Shown here: in pieces, positions 1 to 8,530 of the stretch
Layout of the letters: each line of letters begins with the position of its first letter
Numbering within the stretch: position 1 is the stretch's first letter
Made by a program: the position numbers and the translations under genes
Assembly: GCF_000931935.2 (NCBI RefSeq)
Contig: NZ_AZAC01000003.1
Span: 186,001-250,000 of the forward strand
Origin: Dethiosulfatarculus sandiegensis
Lineage (GTDB): Bacteria; Desulfobacterota; Desulfarculia; Desulfarculales; Desulfarculaceae
Direction of reading: 5' to 3'
Length of the DNA stretch: 64,000 bases
Notes under the pieces: generated by a model
Told to the model about the DNA's origin: nothing
Database searches by the model: none
Seen by the model: only the letters and a program-made list of their open reading frames with translations

Positions 1-2443
1 ATCTTTTTAGAATCGAACTCGCAGCCTCCAGAATGCTCGATTCATCGTCAACCAAAAGAACCGTCTCAGTGCCCATTAGCTCCGCATCTATAAATTGGGT
101 GTTCTTCTTTACTTTTTGAACCTGGTCGCAGGCAGGCAGGTAGATGTTAAAACTGGTTCCCCGGCCTGGTTCACTATGGCATGAGATATCTCCTTTATGG
201 CTTTTGACTATGCCGTAAACAGTGGCCAGGCCCAGACCGGTTCCCTGGCCCGGTCCTTTGGTGGTGAAAAACGGCTCAAAAATCCTGTTTATGGTCTTTT
301 GATCCATACCCATGCCGGTATCCGAGACCTTAAGCAAAATATACTCTCCCGGCTTAAGCCCCGGCCTGCCGTTATTCCGGACCGAACCCAGGGTGATTCC
401 CCTGGTTTCAATCGTCAAGATGCCGCCGTTTGGCATGGCATCTTTAGCATTTACTCCCAGGTTCATAAGTATCTGCTCTATCTGGACCCGATCACCTGAA
501 ATATTTTTTAACTTAGGGCTGAGGCGCTGCTCGATGGTAATCATTTTGGGAATAATTCTGCTTAAGGTCTTTACCGACTCTGTGATTTCATTATTCAGGT
601 CAAGGGGAACAAGTTCCACTTCCACCTTTCGGCTGAAGGTTAGAAGTCTTCTCACCAGTTCGGCGGCTCTGCCCACTACTTCGCCTATCTGATCAAGCTT
701 TTCCCTTTGTTTCGGTTTGTCAAGGTCTTCAGCGTAAAGCATCTCCACATAGCCTGAGATTGACTGCAAGGCATTGTTAAAATCATGGGCCACTCCGCTG
801 GCCAGACTGCCCACCGCCTCCATCTTGCGGGATTGGTCCAATTGCATCTGCATTTTGAGCATTTTTTTCCGGGCCAGCATCTTTTCCGTTACATCCCTGG
901 CCGAGCCGCTGACCAGGGGGGAAGCCTTATCCTTTCCGACAAGATTGGCTCTGCATTCCAGATAGTGTTCACTGCCATTCTTGGCCAAAATTACATAACG
1001 CCCCGTTGTATGCCCGTCTTTTAGAAGTTCTTCCAAATATTTTTCCCGGAAACGGATCAATTCCCCCTCAGGTGAGAACCGGCTGATTTTTTCACCCTGG
1101 AGTTCCCCGGGTTGATATCCCAGGCTCTTGGCAGCCAGGGGATTGATGCTTAAGATGCGGCCTTCCAGGTCATGGGTGTATATGAAATCACTTATGGAGT
1201 TGAAAAGGCTGCGATAGCTCTCCTCATTTTGTCTTAACTTTTCCTCGGCTTTTTTACGTTTGGTGATATTGGTGGCGATCTCCATACGCACCAGGCGGCC
1301 GTCACTCCAGGTGATGGCCCTATCCCTGCACTCGTACCATTGGTCCGTATTTTTGAGATACAACTCCCTTTGTTGCACGCCCGTGGAAATGCGCCCCGAG
1401 GAGTCGGTGAGTTTATGGTTGTTGCAATCCTTGCAAGGGCCGTTTTTACTTCTGCCGGTGAGCTTCCAGCAGATTTGCCCCACCCCGTCACCCCAGATTT
1501 GCTTGGCGTATTGGTTTAAAAACAGGATTTTGTTGGTTTGAAAGTCAGAGACATAGACAATGCCGTCCAGACTGTCCAACACGGACTGAAAACGTTTATG
1601 GGTCCGTTTTAGGGCATGTTGGGCCTGTCTGCGTTCTGATATTTCTTTTTCCAGGTGGGTGGTTCGCTCCTTTACCTTGGCTTTGAAGTGCCTGGTCGCC
1701 ATAAAAAGCCCCAGCAGGGCTGCAAAACCACAGGAAAAGGCTGCAAACAAGAGATGCCCCAACTCATGCTGCCCTTGCAGCGGGACGCATAAGGATTCTA
1801 TGGCCCTGATGCCCCCCACCTGGTCTCCAAATCCACCGTCTCCGTTATAATGAAGCTTTAACTGGGGAGGCGCTTGCTCGCGAGTTCCGTGGCATTTAAG
1901 GCAGGCTTTTTTGGTCTTCAGAAAAGGCAGGGCCACATAAAGGTGTTTTTGACCTTTAATTTCGATGAGATCCCGATAACTCTCAAGGTCCGGCTCCTTA
2001 TTGAATCTTTTGATTAACTTTTCTTCCAGAGGATTGGCCCGGTTCACCGGGTTTCTGGGATTAATGGCAGCCAATTTGTAATAGAGCCGGGGCAGGCCCG
2101 CTTTTTCCCTTTCCTGGTTATAGTACTCGTGTATGTTGCGCACCATGTAGGAAGATGAAAGCAGGGCCGGGCTATAAAAATTTTCCGGCAGAATGCCCCT
2201 TCCCTGCAGACGGTAGAGCGCGGGATGGGTGTTTTTCTGTATATAGTGATGAACGCCTTTGTGGGATAAAAGCATGGCCCTTATGTTTTGTTCGGCCTGG
2301 CTTATCATATAGGCGTTCACGAGATAATGGATCGATCCACCCAGCAATAGGGTCACACTCAAGAACAGAGCCGCCATTTTTAAGAGCCGATATTTTGTCT
2401 TTGTGCCTTTTTTCTTAATCACTTCCGTAGTTTTACTCTTCAT
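1..2443 (-). CDS. Hybrid sensor histidine kinase with heme-type sensor domain (3' end off window)
   Basis: The frame is open from an ATG at 2443 to the left edge, about 814 codons. An N-terminal membrane segment (about residues 20-42) is followed by a periplasmic-type domain with a CLKCH heme-c motif (C181, C184, H185), resembling the DUF3365/Tll0287 sensor family. A second membrane segment lies near 231-253. Two PAS domains follow, then an H-box with phosphoacceptor H553 in AHDFNN, an HATPase domain with a GTGLGLATV G-box, and the start of a receiver domain (LLVDDE) truncated by the window. The role is inner-membrane two-component signalling. A bound heme could make it a redox or gas sensor, which is inference. 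Its promoter should lie in 2444-2780. Confidence 0.9.
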   Translation of the reverse strand, partial: MKSKTTEVIKKKGTKTKYRLLKMAALFLSVTLLLGGSIHYLVNAYMISQAEQNIRAMLLSHKGVHHYIQKNTHPALYRLQGRGILPENFYSPALLSSSYMVRNIHEYYNQEREKAGLPRLYYKLAAINPRNPVNRANPLEEKLIKRFNKEPDLESYRDLIEIKGQKHLYVALPFLKTKKACLKCHGTREQAPPQLKLHYNGDGGFGDQVGGIRAIESLCVPLQGQHELGHLLFAAFSCGFAALLGLFMATRHFKAKVKERTTHLEKEISERRQAQHALKRTHKRFQSVLDSLDGIVYVSDFQTNKILFLNQYAKQIWGDGVGQICWKLTGRSKNGPCKDCNNHKLTDSSGRISTGVQQRELYLKNTDQWYECRDRAITWSDGRLVRMEIATNITKRKKAEEKLRQNEESYRSLFNSISDFIYTHDLEGRILSINPLAAKSLGYQPGELQGEKISRFSPEGELIRFREKYLEELLKDGHTTGRYVILAKNGSEHYLECRANLVGKDKASPLVSGSARDVTEKMLARKKMLKMQMQLDQSRKMEAVGSLASGVAHDFNNALQSISGYVEMLYAEDLDKPKQREKLDQIGEVVGRAAELVRRLLTFSRKVEVELVPLDLNNEITESVKTLSRIIPKMITIEQRLSPKLKNISGDRVQIEQILMNLGVNAKDAMPNGGILTIETRGITLGSVRNNGRPGLKPGEYILLKVSDTGMGMDQKTINRIFEPFFTTKGPGQGTGLGLATVYGIVKSHKGDISCHSEPGRGTSFNIYLPACDQVQKVKKNTQFIDAELMGTETVLLVDDESSILEAASSILKR

Positions 2444-2781
2444 ATAGGCTCCGGCTGAAGGGGAAGCCTTGCTTCACCCCAATTGGATAGATTCTCGTTT
2501 ATGTGGGTGGTGATAGTGGCAGCGGAGCGGCAAACAGGACAATAAAATGCCTGAAACAACTATGAGCCTCAAACATGGGGGGAGTCCGTTGCTTGCTTGA
2601 TTTTTTATTATAACCTATCAAAGGCAAAACCTTAACTCTGGCCGGGAAACCGAGGATTATTTTTTAAAAATACTTGTTTTACAAAAAGATTAAGGATTGA
2701 TATGCCCTGTTTTTTTTTGGGGATGGACGGAAAAATGCGCGCCCTTGCCGTTAAAAGGCAGGGGCTTTACCAGATGAGGAC
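2444..2781. other. Intergenic region upstream of the sensor kinase
   Basis: This gap of about 340 bases separates two minus-strand genes. The part near 2735-2770 holds a hairpin that could end the phzF-like gene. The remainder is AT-rich (2600-2720) and probably carries the kinase promoter, but no clear -35/-10 pair could be fixed. I see no coding frame in it. Confidence 0.5.
2736..2766 (-). terminator. Weak intrinsic terminator after phzF-like gene
   Basis: Read on the minus strand, GCCCCTGCC pairs with GGCAAGGGC (one mismatch) across a short loop, and ATTTTT follows a few bases downstream. It sits directly after the stop of the phzF-like gene. The T run is short and set back, so the call is tentative. 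Confidence 0.4.
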
Positions 2782-3675
2782 TTAAAGATACAATTTTCCT
2801 TCAATTACTTTTACTGCTTGGCCGCCGATTTTGACCTTGGGCGGTTCACCGGGTAAAAAACGGGCGTGCACCCTGCCGGGCCTTTGCACTTCAATCCCCT
2901 GTTCAACCTGATAGCCGACCTCCCCCTGTCCCAAAAGACCATGCTTGCCAATATAGGCGGCCACGGAACCGTTTCCCGACCCGCAGACCGGGTCTTCGGG
3001 CACTCCTTCGCCCGGGGCAAAGGTGCGCAGCCTGGCCTGGCAATTTGGGTCCCGGGCCTCTAGGCAAAATACGGTTATACCCACACTGCCCAATTCACGG
3101 CAGGTTCCGGCGATGAGGCTTTGATCCGGGAGAAGGGCTTCCATTGCCTTTACCCCGCTTACCTGAGCCACCAGCCAATCCACCCCGGTTGAGACAATCT
3201 CAGGCAAAGGTCCGGGTAGATTCTCTTTCGCGCAACCAAGCATTTGGGCCAACAAAGATGCTGGCAGGCCCACATGTTTATATGATGGAGTCCCCTGGGT
3301 CATGGTCAGCCTGGCCCCTCCCAGGTCCGGGGTGACCTCAATCGGGATAAGCCCCAGTTTACATTCCTGCCGGACAATGCCCGGCATTTCGTCTGCGCCC
3401 GGCCGGTCTTTTTGTCAAAAGGCGTGACATGCAGCCACAGTGGGGTGACCGGCAAAGGGTAATTCACTTTGGGGGGTGAAGATGCGCACCCTGTAATCCG
3501 CATCAGGGCCTTGAGGCTCAAGCATGAACACGGTTTCCGAAAGGTTCATCTCTCTGGCTATGGCCTGCATTTTTTCTGTGGGTATGTCATCCGCCTCAAA
3601 CACGACCGCAGCCGGGTTGCCGCAATATTTATCAGTGGTAAAAGCGTCAATCTGCCAAAAGGATTTTTGCCGCAT
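2782..3675 (-). pseudogene. PhzF-family epimerase/isomerase gene interrupted by an in-frame TGA
   Basis: Reading from the ATG at 3675, preceded by AGAGGG, the frame gives an intact PhzF-fold protein of about 297 codons, the usual length of the YddE/PhzF family. The exception is codon 87, which is TGA (3415-3417). The N-terminal half has the NLSETVF segment with the family acid E47 and the GHPTVAA motif. The C-terminal half has the EDPVCGSGNG motif. Both halves are in the same frame, so this is a point stop and not a frameshift. The likeliest reading is a nonsense mutation or a sequence error. Readthrough or selenocysteine is possible, but the position is not a known catalytic site and only a weak hairpin follows. 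Family members act as small-molecule isomerases; no substrate can be assigned. Confidence 0.75.
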
Positions 3676-3847
3676 AAAGCCCTCTTTGTTGCCTCAGGTT
3701 GATATGTTACTGAAAGCGTGGAAGCATCCCTAGCAGCTTAGCCCATCCACCCCAATCAGGGTAATAAATGTTGTAAAGGGTCTTGGCAAGGTTTGTTCAA
3801 TAGGGGCGGCGCCTGAACAGAGCACCTGGCAGGGTTTGCTGTTATTT

Positions 3848-4123
3848 TCAGTACAATGCTTTTGGCATGGCGTGGCCAGAGAAAAGATGCTTGGATTTTT
3901 TAAATTTGGGACAAAGGTTTCTTTGATGGGGTGAATCGGCCGAACACCATTGTCCGCAGCCGTAATCCTTACTGTCATTAACTACGGTTTCCCCGCAGTT
4001 GGAGCAGTTTCTGGTTATTTCGTCTTTGAAAAATTCCACCATATGACCGCATGACTTGCATCCAAGCTCAAAGATGGAGTCAGAACCTCATTCAGACCAA
4101 CCATTCCCACAGCATTTTCTCAT
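3848..4123 (-). pseudogene. Small cysteine-rich zinc-ribbon protein gene with in-frame TGA
   Basis: A good ribosome site (AAAGGAG, 10 nt upstream) precedes an ATG at 4123. The frame reads MRKCCGNGWSE, then TGA at codon 12 (4088-4090), and continues in frame as a cysteine-rich protein of about 91 residues. Pairs CKSC and CSNC are followed by GCGQWC and a final cysteine in LCPKFKK, a double zinc-ribbon layout. The codons after the stop keep the ordered CxxC pattern, so they have been under selection. Translation could instead restart at the ATG at 4042, but that would lose the first CxxC. The function is unknown; a metal- or nucleic-acid-binding role is only suggested by the cysteines. It lies upstream of the phzF-like gene on the same strand. 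Confidence 0.55.
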
Positions 4124-4244
4124 TTTCCCGCTGCTCCTTTCAGCCGTTGGGCGTTTTTTTTAGGATCCGGGCGGTTTTTTGGGCTCAGCCGGGGGAAAAG
4201 CGACTTCTTCATATCTTAGGGCAGTTTAAGATGAATAGTTTTAA

Positions 4245-4436
4245 TAGTCTATAGATAAATAGTATTTTTTTAAGCACGAGAACCAAAAAAATGGGGAGGG
4301 TGAAAATAAAAAAGAACCATTTTGGGGTTATTAAGTATTTCTTAAACTATTCAATTGCTTGATCCGTTTGAATATGAAATGGTAGGTTTCTTTTTAGTTA
4401 TTAAATGATTACACATTAGTCTATAAATAAGCAGTA
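4245..4436. repeat. Pair of 20-bp direct repeats upstream of sufC
   Basis: TAGTCTATAGATAAATAGTA at 4245-4264 and TAGTCTATAAATAAGCAGTA at 4417-4436 match at 17 of 20 positions and lie in the same orientation 172 bases apart. They may be binding sites for a regulator of the suf operon, such as an Rrf2/IscR-type protein. That role is inference; no regulator gene is next to them. Confidence 0.45.
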
Positions 4437-4487
4437 AATAGTCAGATTAATCCAAGCGGGCTACTGGTAAAAAATGGCCTGGTTTGC

Positions 4488-4516
4488 TTGACGACCCTAA
4501 TTTAAATCCCTACACT
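4488..4516 (+). promoter_or_regulatory. Sigma-70-type promoter for sufCB
   Basis: TTGACG at 4488-4493 and TACACT at 4511-4516 are separated by 17 bases, close to the TTGACA-N17-TATAAT consensus. Transcription would begin near 4523, about 90 bases ahead of the sufC ATG. Confidence 0.5.
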
Positions 4517-4614
4517 GTTCCTATTCCATAATTACGAGAAATGGCTGGTTTGCGAAAAACAATTTCAGAATCCTTTTCGCGCAGACTTGAAAGTGCCTTT
4601 TAAAGGAATAAATC

Positions 4615-5385
4615 ATGTTGCTGATCGAGGATTTACAAGTAGAGCTGGCAGGCAAGACCCTGCTCAAGCATGTGGATCTGGAGATAAACCCCGGAGAAAC
4701 CCATGTATTGTTCGGACCCAATGGCTCCGGCAAGACTTCCCTGCTGATGGCCATCATGGGCTACCCTCAATACATGGTGACCGGCGGTAAGATAACCTTC
4801 AAGGACGTGGATATCACCCACATGCCCATCCACGAAAGGGCCAGGCTGGGTATTGGCATGGCTTACCAGAGGCCGCCCACCATCGAAGGGCTCAAGGCCA
4901 GGCAGATGGTGCAGATGTGCAGCCAAAATGGACACAATATAGACGACCTGGCCCGCAAGGTGAATTTTGAGCGGTTTTTGGAAAGGGATGTGAACGCAGG
5001 TTTGTCCGGCGGTGAAATCAAACGTTCGGAACTCTTGCAGCTCATGGCGCAAGGGGCGGACTTCATGATGTTTGACGAGCCCGAGTCCGGAGTGGACCTG
5101 GAGAATATGCACCTGGTGGGCAGGACTATTGCCGAGCTTCTGCAAAAGAGGCAGGAGCTGATTCCGATAAAGGATAAGTCCATCATGCGAAGAAGGCAGG
5201 AAAACACCAAGATGGGGCTCATCATAACCCATACCGGTTATATCCTGGATTATCTGGAAGCGGACAAGGGGCAGGTCCTGTTTGACGGAGTCTTGAGCTG
5301 CGCCACCAATCCCCGCGAAATACTGCGCTGTATCGCACAGAACGGTTATGAGGAATGTGTAACATGCATGATGCCGTCCAATTAA
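4615..5385 (+). CDS. sufC: Fe-S cluster assembly ATPase SufC
   Basis: This 256-residue cytoplasmic ABC-type ATPase would power the SufB scaffold in iron-sulfur cluster assembly. The Walker A motif is GPNGSGKTSLL, the ABC signature LSGGEIKRSELLQ and the Walker B MMFDEPESGVD, the last two being typical SufC forms. The ATG follows AAAGGA by 7 bases. The 3' end overlaps the start of sufB, so the pair is translationally coupled. No sufD, sufS, sufE or sufU lies nearby, which suggests the minimal two-gene SufBC system known from archaea and many anaerobes. The region between the signature and the H-loop (about residues 180-205) is longer and more basic than in E. coli SufC. Confidence 0.93.
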   Translation: MLLIEDLQVELAGKTLLKHVDLEINPGETHVLFGPNGSGKTSLLMAIMGYPQYMVTGGKITFKDVDITHMPIHERARLGIGMAYQRPPTIEGLKARQMVQMCSQNGHNIDDLARKVNFERFLERDVNAGLSGGEIKRSELLQLMAQGADFMMFDEPESGVDLENMHLVGRTIAELLQKRQELIPIKDKSIMRRRQENTKMGLIITHTGYILDYLEADKGQVLFDGVLSCATNPREILRCIAQNGYEECVTCMMPSN

Positions 5386-6584
5386 GGGAAAGGGCCCTGG
5401 CGGCCCGGGAGAAAAAGGCGGAGCTTGGTGTAGATATAGACCTGAGCCGGTTTAAGCTTGCCTCAGATGATCACAAAGGACATAGCCCTTTGGATGCTTT
5501 GCCCATGGCGGATCAGAGGCAATTGGAAATGGCCGGCCAGGATCTTACCGGTGAGAACAGGGACGGCTCCTTTTTATTGGCAGACGCCTCCACCGTGCAT
5601 TGCAGCACCAAAACTCCAGGGCTCACCGTAACCCCCATTAAAGAGGCTTTGGCTCACCACGACTGGGTCAGGGACTATTACATGAACCTGATCCAGGTTG
5701 ATCAGGACAAATACACAGCCTCGGCTTTTTTGAATCTGCACGGCGGGTATGTGATTCACGCCCAGCCCGGAGCCAAGGCAGTGCATCCCATGCAGGCCTG
5801 TTTGTACATGCAAGGGGATATGGTCCAGCAAAACGTTCACAATATTATAATTGTGGAAGAAGGTGCGGAGCTGCATCTCATAAACGGCTGTACCGTGAGC
5901 CCGGAGATCGAAAGCGGGCTGCATGTGGGCATAACTGAGATATATGTCAAGAAAAACGCCAAACTCAGCTTTACCATGATCAATAACTGGTCAAAAGGCA
6001 TGTATGTGCGCCCCAGAGAGGCCATCATGGTGGAAGAGGGCGGCCAGTACTTAAGCAACTATGTCTGTATGCAGCCGGTCAGATCACTGCAAGGGTATCC
6101 CACCGCCCGCCTTGCGGGTGAAAACGCAGTGGCCCGCATGAACAGCGTAATCGTGGGGGATCCGGATTCTGATATTGATTTGGGCGGCCGCACTATCATG
6201 GATAAACCCGACACCAGGGCGGAGATTATCTCCAGGGCCATAACCAACGGCGGTAAGATTATGAACCGGGGTCACCTGGTGGGTAACGTGCCGGAGGTCA
6301 AGGCCCATTTGGAATGTCGGGGCCTTATCTTAAACGGAGGTTCGCTTTTGGCTGTGCCCATGCTCGACGGCCATGCCGAGGGTGTGGAGATGAGCCATGA
6401 AGCCGCAGTGGGCAAGATCAATCAGGATGAGATTTTGTACCTCATGAGCCGCGGCCTCACAGAGGACCAAGCCACGGCGACCATTGTGCGAGGTTTTTTG
6501 AACGTGGAGATTCCGGGGCTGCCGCCTGCTTTGAAGGCGGAGATAGACAAGGCCCTGGAGGCGGCTGATCAAAGCGGCATGTAG
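5364..6584 (+). CDS. sufB: Fe-S cluster scaffold SufB/SufD-family protein
   Basis: This is a beta-helix scaffold of about 406 residues that works with SufC. The start is taken at the ATG at 5364, because GAGGA at 5350-5354 lies 9 bases upstream; the earlier in-frame ATG at 5355 directly abuts that site. The C-terminal half carries HLECRG with C318 and MSHEAAVGKI with H345, matching the conserved Cys and His used by SufB for sulfur and cluster handling. At about 400 residues it is shorter than E. coli SufB (about 495) and fits the compact single-scaffold type. It is the last gene before a strong bidirectional terminator. Confidence 0.9.
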   Translation: MHDAVQLRERALAAREKKAELGVDIDLSRFKLASDDHKGHSPLDALPMADQRQLEMAGQDLTGENRDGSFLLADASTVHCSTKTPGLTVTPIKEALAHHDWVRDYYMNLIQVDQDKYTASAFLNLHGGYVIHAQPGAKAVHPMQACLYMQGDMVQQNVHNIIIVEEGAELHLINGCTVSPEIESGLHVGITEIYVKKNAKLSFTMINNWSKGMYVRPREAIMVEEGGQYLSNYVCMQPVRSLQGYPTARLAGENAVARMNSVIVGDPDSDIDLGGRTIMDKPDTRAEIISRAITNGGKIMNRGHLVGNVPEVKAHLECRGLILNGGSLLAVPMLDGHAEGVEMSHEAAVGKINQDEILYLMSRGLTEDQATATIVRGFLNVEIPGLPPALKAEIDKALEAADQSGM

Positions 6585-6610
6585 TCCCTGAAAAACAGTA
6601 TTTGAATTAA

Positions 6611-6657
6611 AAAGGACCTGAAGTGCGGTTTTAAAAAGCGCTTCGGGTCCTTTTTTT
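6611..6657. terminator. Bidirectional intrinsic terminator (sufB / cyclase)
   Basis: AAAGGACCTGAAGTGC (6611-6626) pairs with the segment at 6638-6653 over about 16 bp with two G-U pairs, flanked by an A run and a T7 tract. It serves sufB on the plus strand and the cyclase gene, which ends at 6656, on the minus strand. Confidence 0.85.
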
Positions 6658-8527
6658 ACTGTTCGGTAACTTCAAAAATTTCAACCGGCTCTTTTACGTT
6701 TTTAAGGTGTTTTTTGCCCCGGCTGGTGAACTTGAATTTGCCTGTCACCCTTTTGGCGGTCTCCGGCCCTATCAATATGGCCCCTTCGGTGGCCTGGGCC
6801 CCGATGCGGGCGGCCACATTGGTCACCGGTCCGCTGGCCGTGAAGGTCCACCTGGTTCCCGCCACCCCTTCAAAGCGGCTGGACCCCACCATGGCCGAGC
6901 CTGAGTTGATGCCTATATTCACCACCACCGGCTGAAAACGTCCGGCCAGGTCCCGGTTCACCCTTTGCACGGTCTGCTGAATGGCAACAGCGGTTTTCAC
7001 TGCGTGCGCGGCATGCATCTGAGGGTCCGCGTCCTGGAATATGATCATCAGGCCATCGCCTGCGGTTTCGTTTATATCGCCTTTGTTTTTGTAGATATCG
7101 TCTAAGAAGCTTGAGAAGTAACGCTCTATCAAAAAATTCATGTCTTCGCTGGCCACGTTTTCACTCATGCGTGTGTAGCCCGCAATGTCCAGGAACAGAA
7201 CCGAGACGTCTTGCTCGCGTTTTTCCAGGTCCGGGTTTTCCGGTGCAGTCTCGATGAGCCGTTTAACCGACTCGGGCACGAACTTGCTCATGTGGGTCTC
7301 AATGTTTTCCAAAAGTTCAACCCGTTTGAGCGAAGCCGCCAGGTTTTGGTTGGTCTCCTCGAGCTGATGCACATATTCGGTGATATCCTTGGCCATGGAG
7401 TTGAAGGTCTCGGCCAGCTCTCCCATTTCATCACCCGGCCTTACATTGTGCACTCTGGTGTTGTAGTCCCCATTGGCCAGACGCCTGGCTCCGGCGGCCA
7501 ACTTCTGCATGGGGCTGGTGAGGCTGAGCACCATGAGCAGAATAACCACCACCATGGCCCCCAGGCCGATAGCCGCCCAGAAAACCAGATGCTGGGTAAG
7601 GTCCACCACCGGTCTCAAGACCTGTTTTTCCGGGGCGACCACGGCAAAGGTCCAGCCCGGCCCCTTGATAGGTGCAAAGGCAAGCCAGGAAGAGCGGCCC
7701 GCCACCATGTCCTTAAAGCGCAGGATTCCGCTAACCCCCCTTATCATGCGTCTGCCCAGATTCCTCAACTCGGGGCGATTCCACTTTTCAGCCAGGGAAA
7801 AGATGGTCTGGCGCAATACCCAATCCTCTTTGGGACCGGCTAAAAAGGTTCCGCGTTTGGAGATGATAAAGGCGTGCCCTTCTTGGCCCGGAGAAATGCG
7901 CCTGACCATGCGGGCCAGCACTTTAAGATCAATATCCGCCGTGATAATGGCCTTCACCTTGCCCTTTACAACCACCGGAGCGGAATAGGTGGTCATCAGA
8001 GCGTGGCCCCCTCCTTCATCGTAATAGGGCTCACTCCAGGATGGCAAAGCCACCCGACTCGGTATGAGGTACCAGTTCTGCAAGGGATAATCATAGGTTT
8101 TGCTATCCAGACGGGCTATCTTGATTCCCTGGGGACTGCGATAGATATAGGGTGCAAAGAGTTTTTTCTGGGGATTGCAGGAATAGGGGGCGCAGGCCAT
8201 GGCCATGCCGTAGATGTTTTTATTTTGAGCAAGGTTTTTTCTAAGCACCCCCAAGATGTCGGCCTGGTTCACCTCGCCTTCCCGGCTCAGCACTGTGCGT
8301 AGGGTCCAGGGGACTGTGGCCACCTTTTCCAGGCGAAGGGCAAGGGACCCTGCCTGGGACTGGGCCAGGGCCAAAAGGTGCTTTTGGCTGGCATCCAAAA
8401 GGGCCTGGCTGCTTTCTACATAGCTGATCCCCCCCAGGGCCGCCGAGACCAGGGCCACACCGGTGAGCACCACCAGAGTGAACCTGGGGCGCAGTTTCAG
8501 GAAATGGGGACGCAGCTTTGTTTTCAT
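6656..8527 (-). CDS. Membrane adenylate/guanylate cyclase with Cache sensor and HAMP
   Basis: The 623 residues begin with a membrane segment (about 15-37). A large periplasmic region resembling a dCache domain follows (about 40-310), then a second membrane segment (about 318-340), a HAMP domain (about 342-395), a short coiled coil and a C-terminal class III nucleotide cyclase domain (about 440-620). The cyclase domain has the metal-binding aspartates in VLFLDIAGYT and AGDGLMIIF, plus the GINSGSAMVG segment. It should make cAMP or cGMP in response to a periplasmic ligand; which nucleotide cannot be told here. It starts 3 bases after the stop of the substrate-binding protein gene, so the two form an operon and that protein is a plausible ligand carrier. 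Confidence 0.9.
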   Translation of the reverse strand: MKTKLRPHFLKLRPRFTLVVLTGVALVSAALGGISYVESSQALLDASQKHLLALAQSQAGSLALRLEKVATVPWTLRTVLSREGEVNQADILGVLRKNLAQNKNIYGMAMACAPYSCNPQKKLFAPYIYRSPQGIKIARLDSKTYDYPLQNWYLIPSRVALPSWSEPYYDEGGGHALMTTYSAPVVVKGKVKAIITADIDLKVLARMVRRISPGQEGHAFIISKRGTFLAGPKEDWVLRQTIFSLAEKWNRPELRNLGRRMIRGVSGILRFKDMVAGRSSWLAFAPIKGPGWTFAVVAPEKQVLRPVVDLTQHLVFWAAIGLGAMVVVILLMVLSLTSPMQKLAAGARRLANGDYNTRVHNVRPGDEMGELAETFNSMAKDITEYVHQLEETNQNLAASLKRVELLENIETHMSKFVPESVKRLIETAPENPDLEKREQDVSVLFLDIAGYTRMSENVASEDMNFLIERYFSSFLDDIYKNKGDINETAGDGLMIIFQDADPQMHAAHAVKTAVAIQQTVQRVNRDLAGRFQPVVVNIGINSGSAMVGSSRFEGVAGTRWTFTASGPVTNVAARIGAQATEGAILIGPETAKRVTGKFKFTSRGKKHLKNVKEPVEIFEVTEQ

Positions 8528-8530
8528 GGT

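Larger units (their letters stand above)
4124..4614. other. AT-rich regulatory gap between zinc-ribbon gene and sufC
   Basis: This divergent intergenic region of about 490 bases has no convincing gene. It holds two near-identical 20-base direct repeats (4245-4264 and 4417-4436) and a sigma-70-type promoter for sufC (4488-4516). The promoter of the minus-strand zinc-ribbon gene should lie in the first 150 bases. Confidence 0.55.

Noticed and set aside
3730-3978. Overlapping minus-strand frame of 82 codons
   Set aside because: It covers the zinc-ribbon gene in another frame, has no ribosome site, and its cysteines look like a by-product of the real gene's composition.
3415-4123. General reassignment of TGA to Trp in this organism
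   Set aside because: Several intact genes, such as those ending at 13911, 15025 and 24292, end in TGA at the expected length, so TGA is a normal stop.
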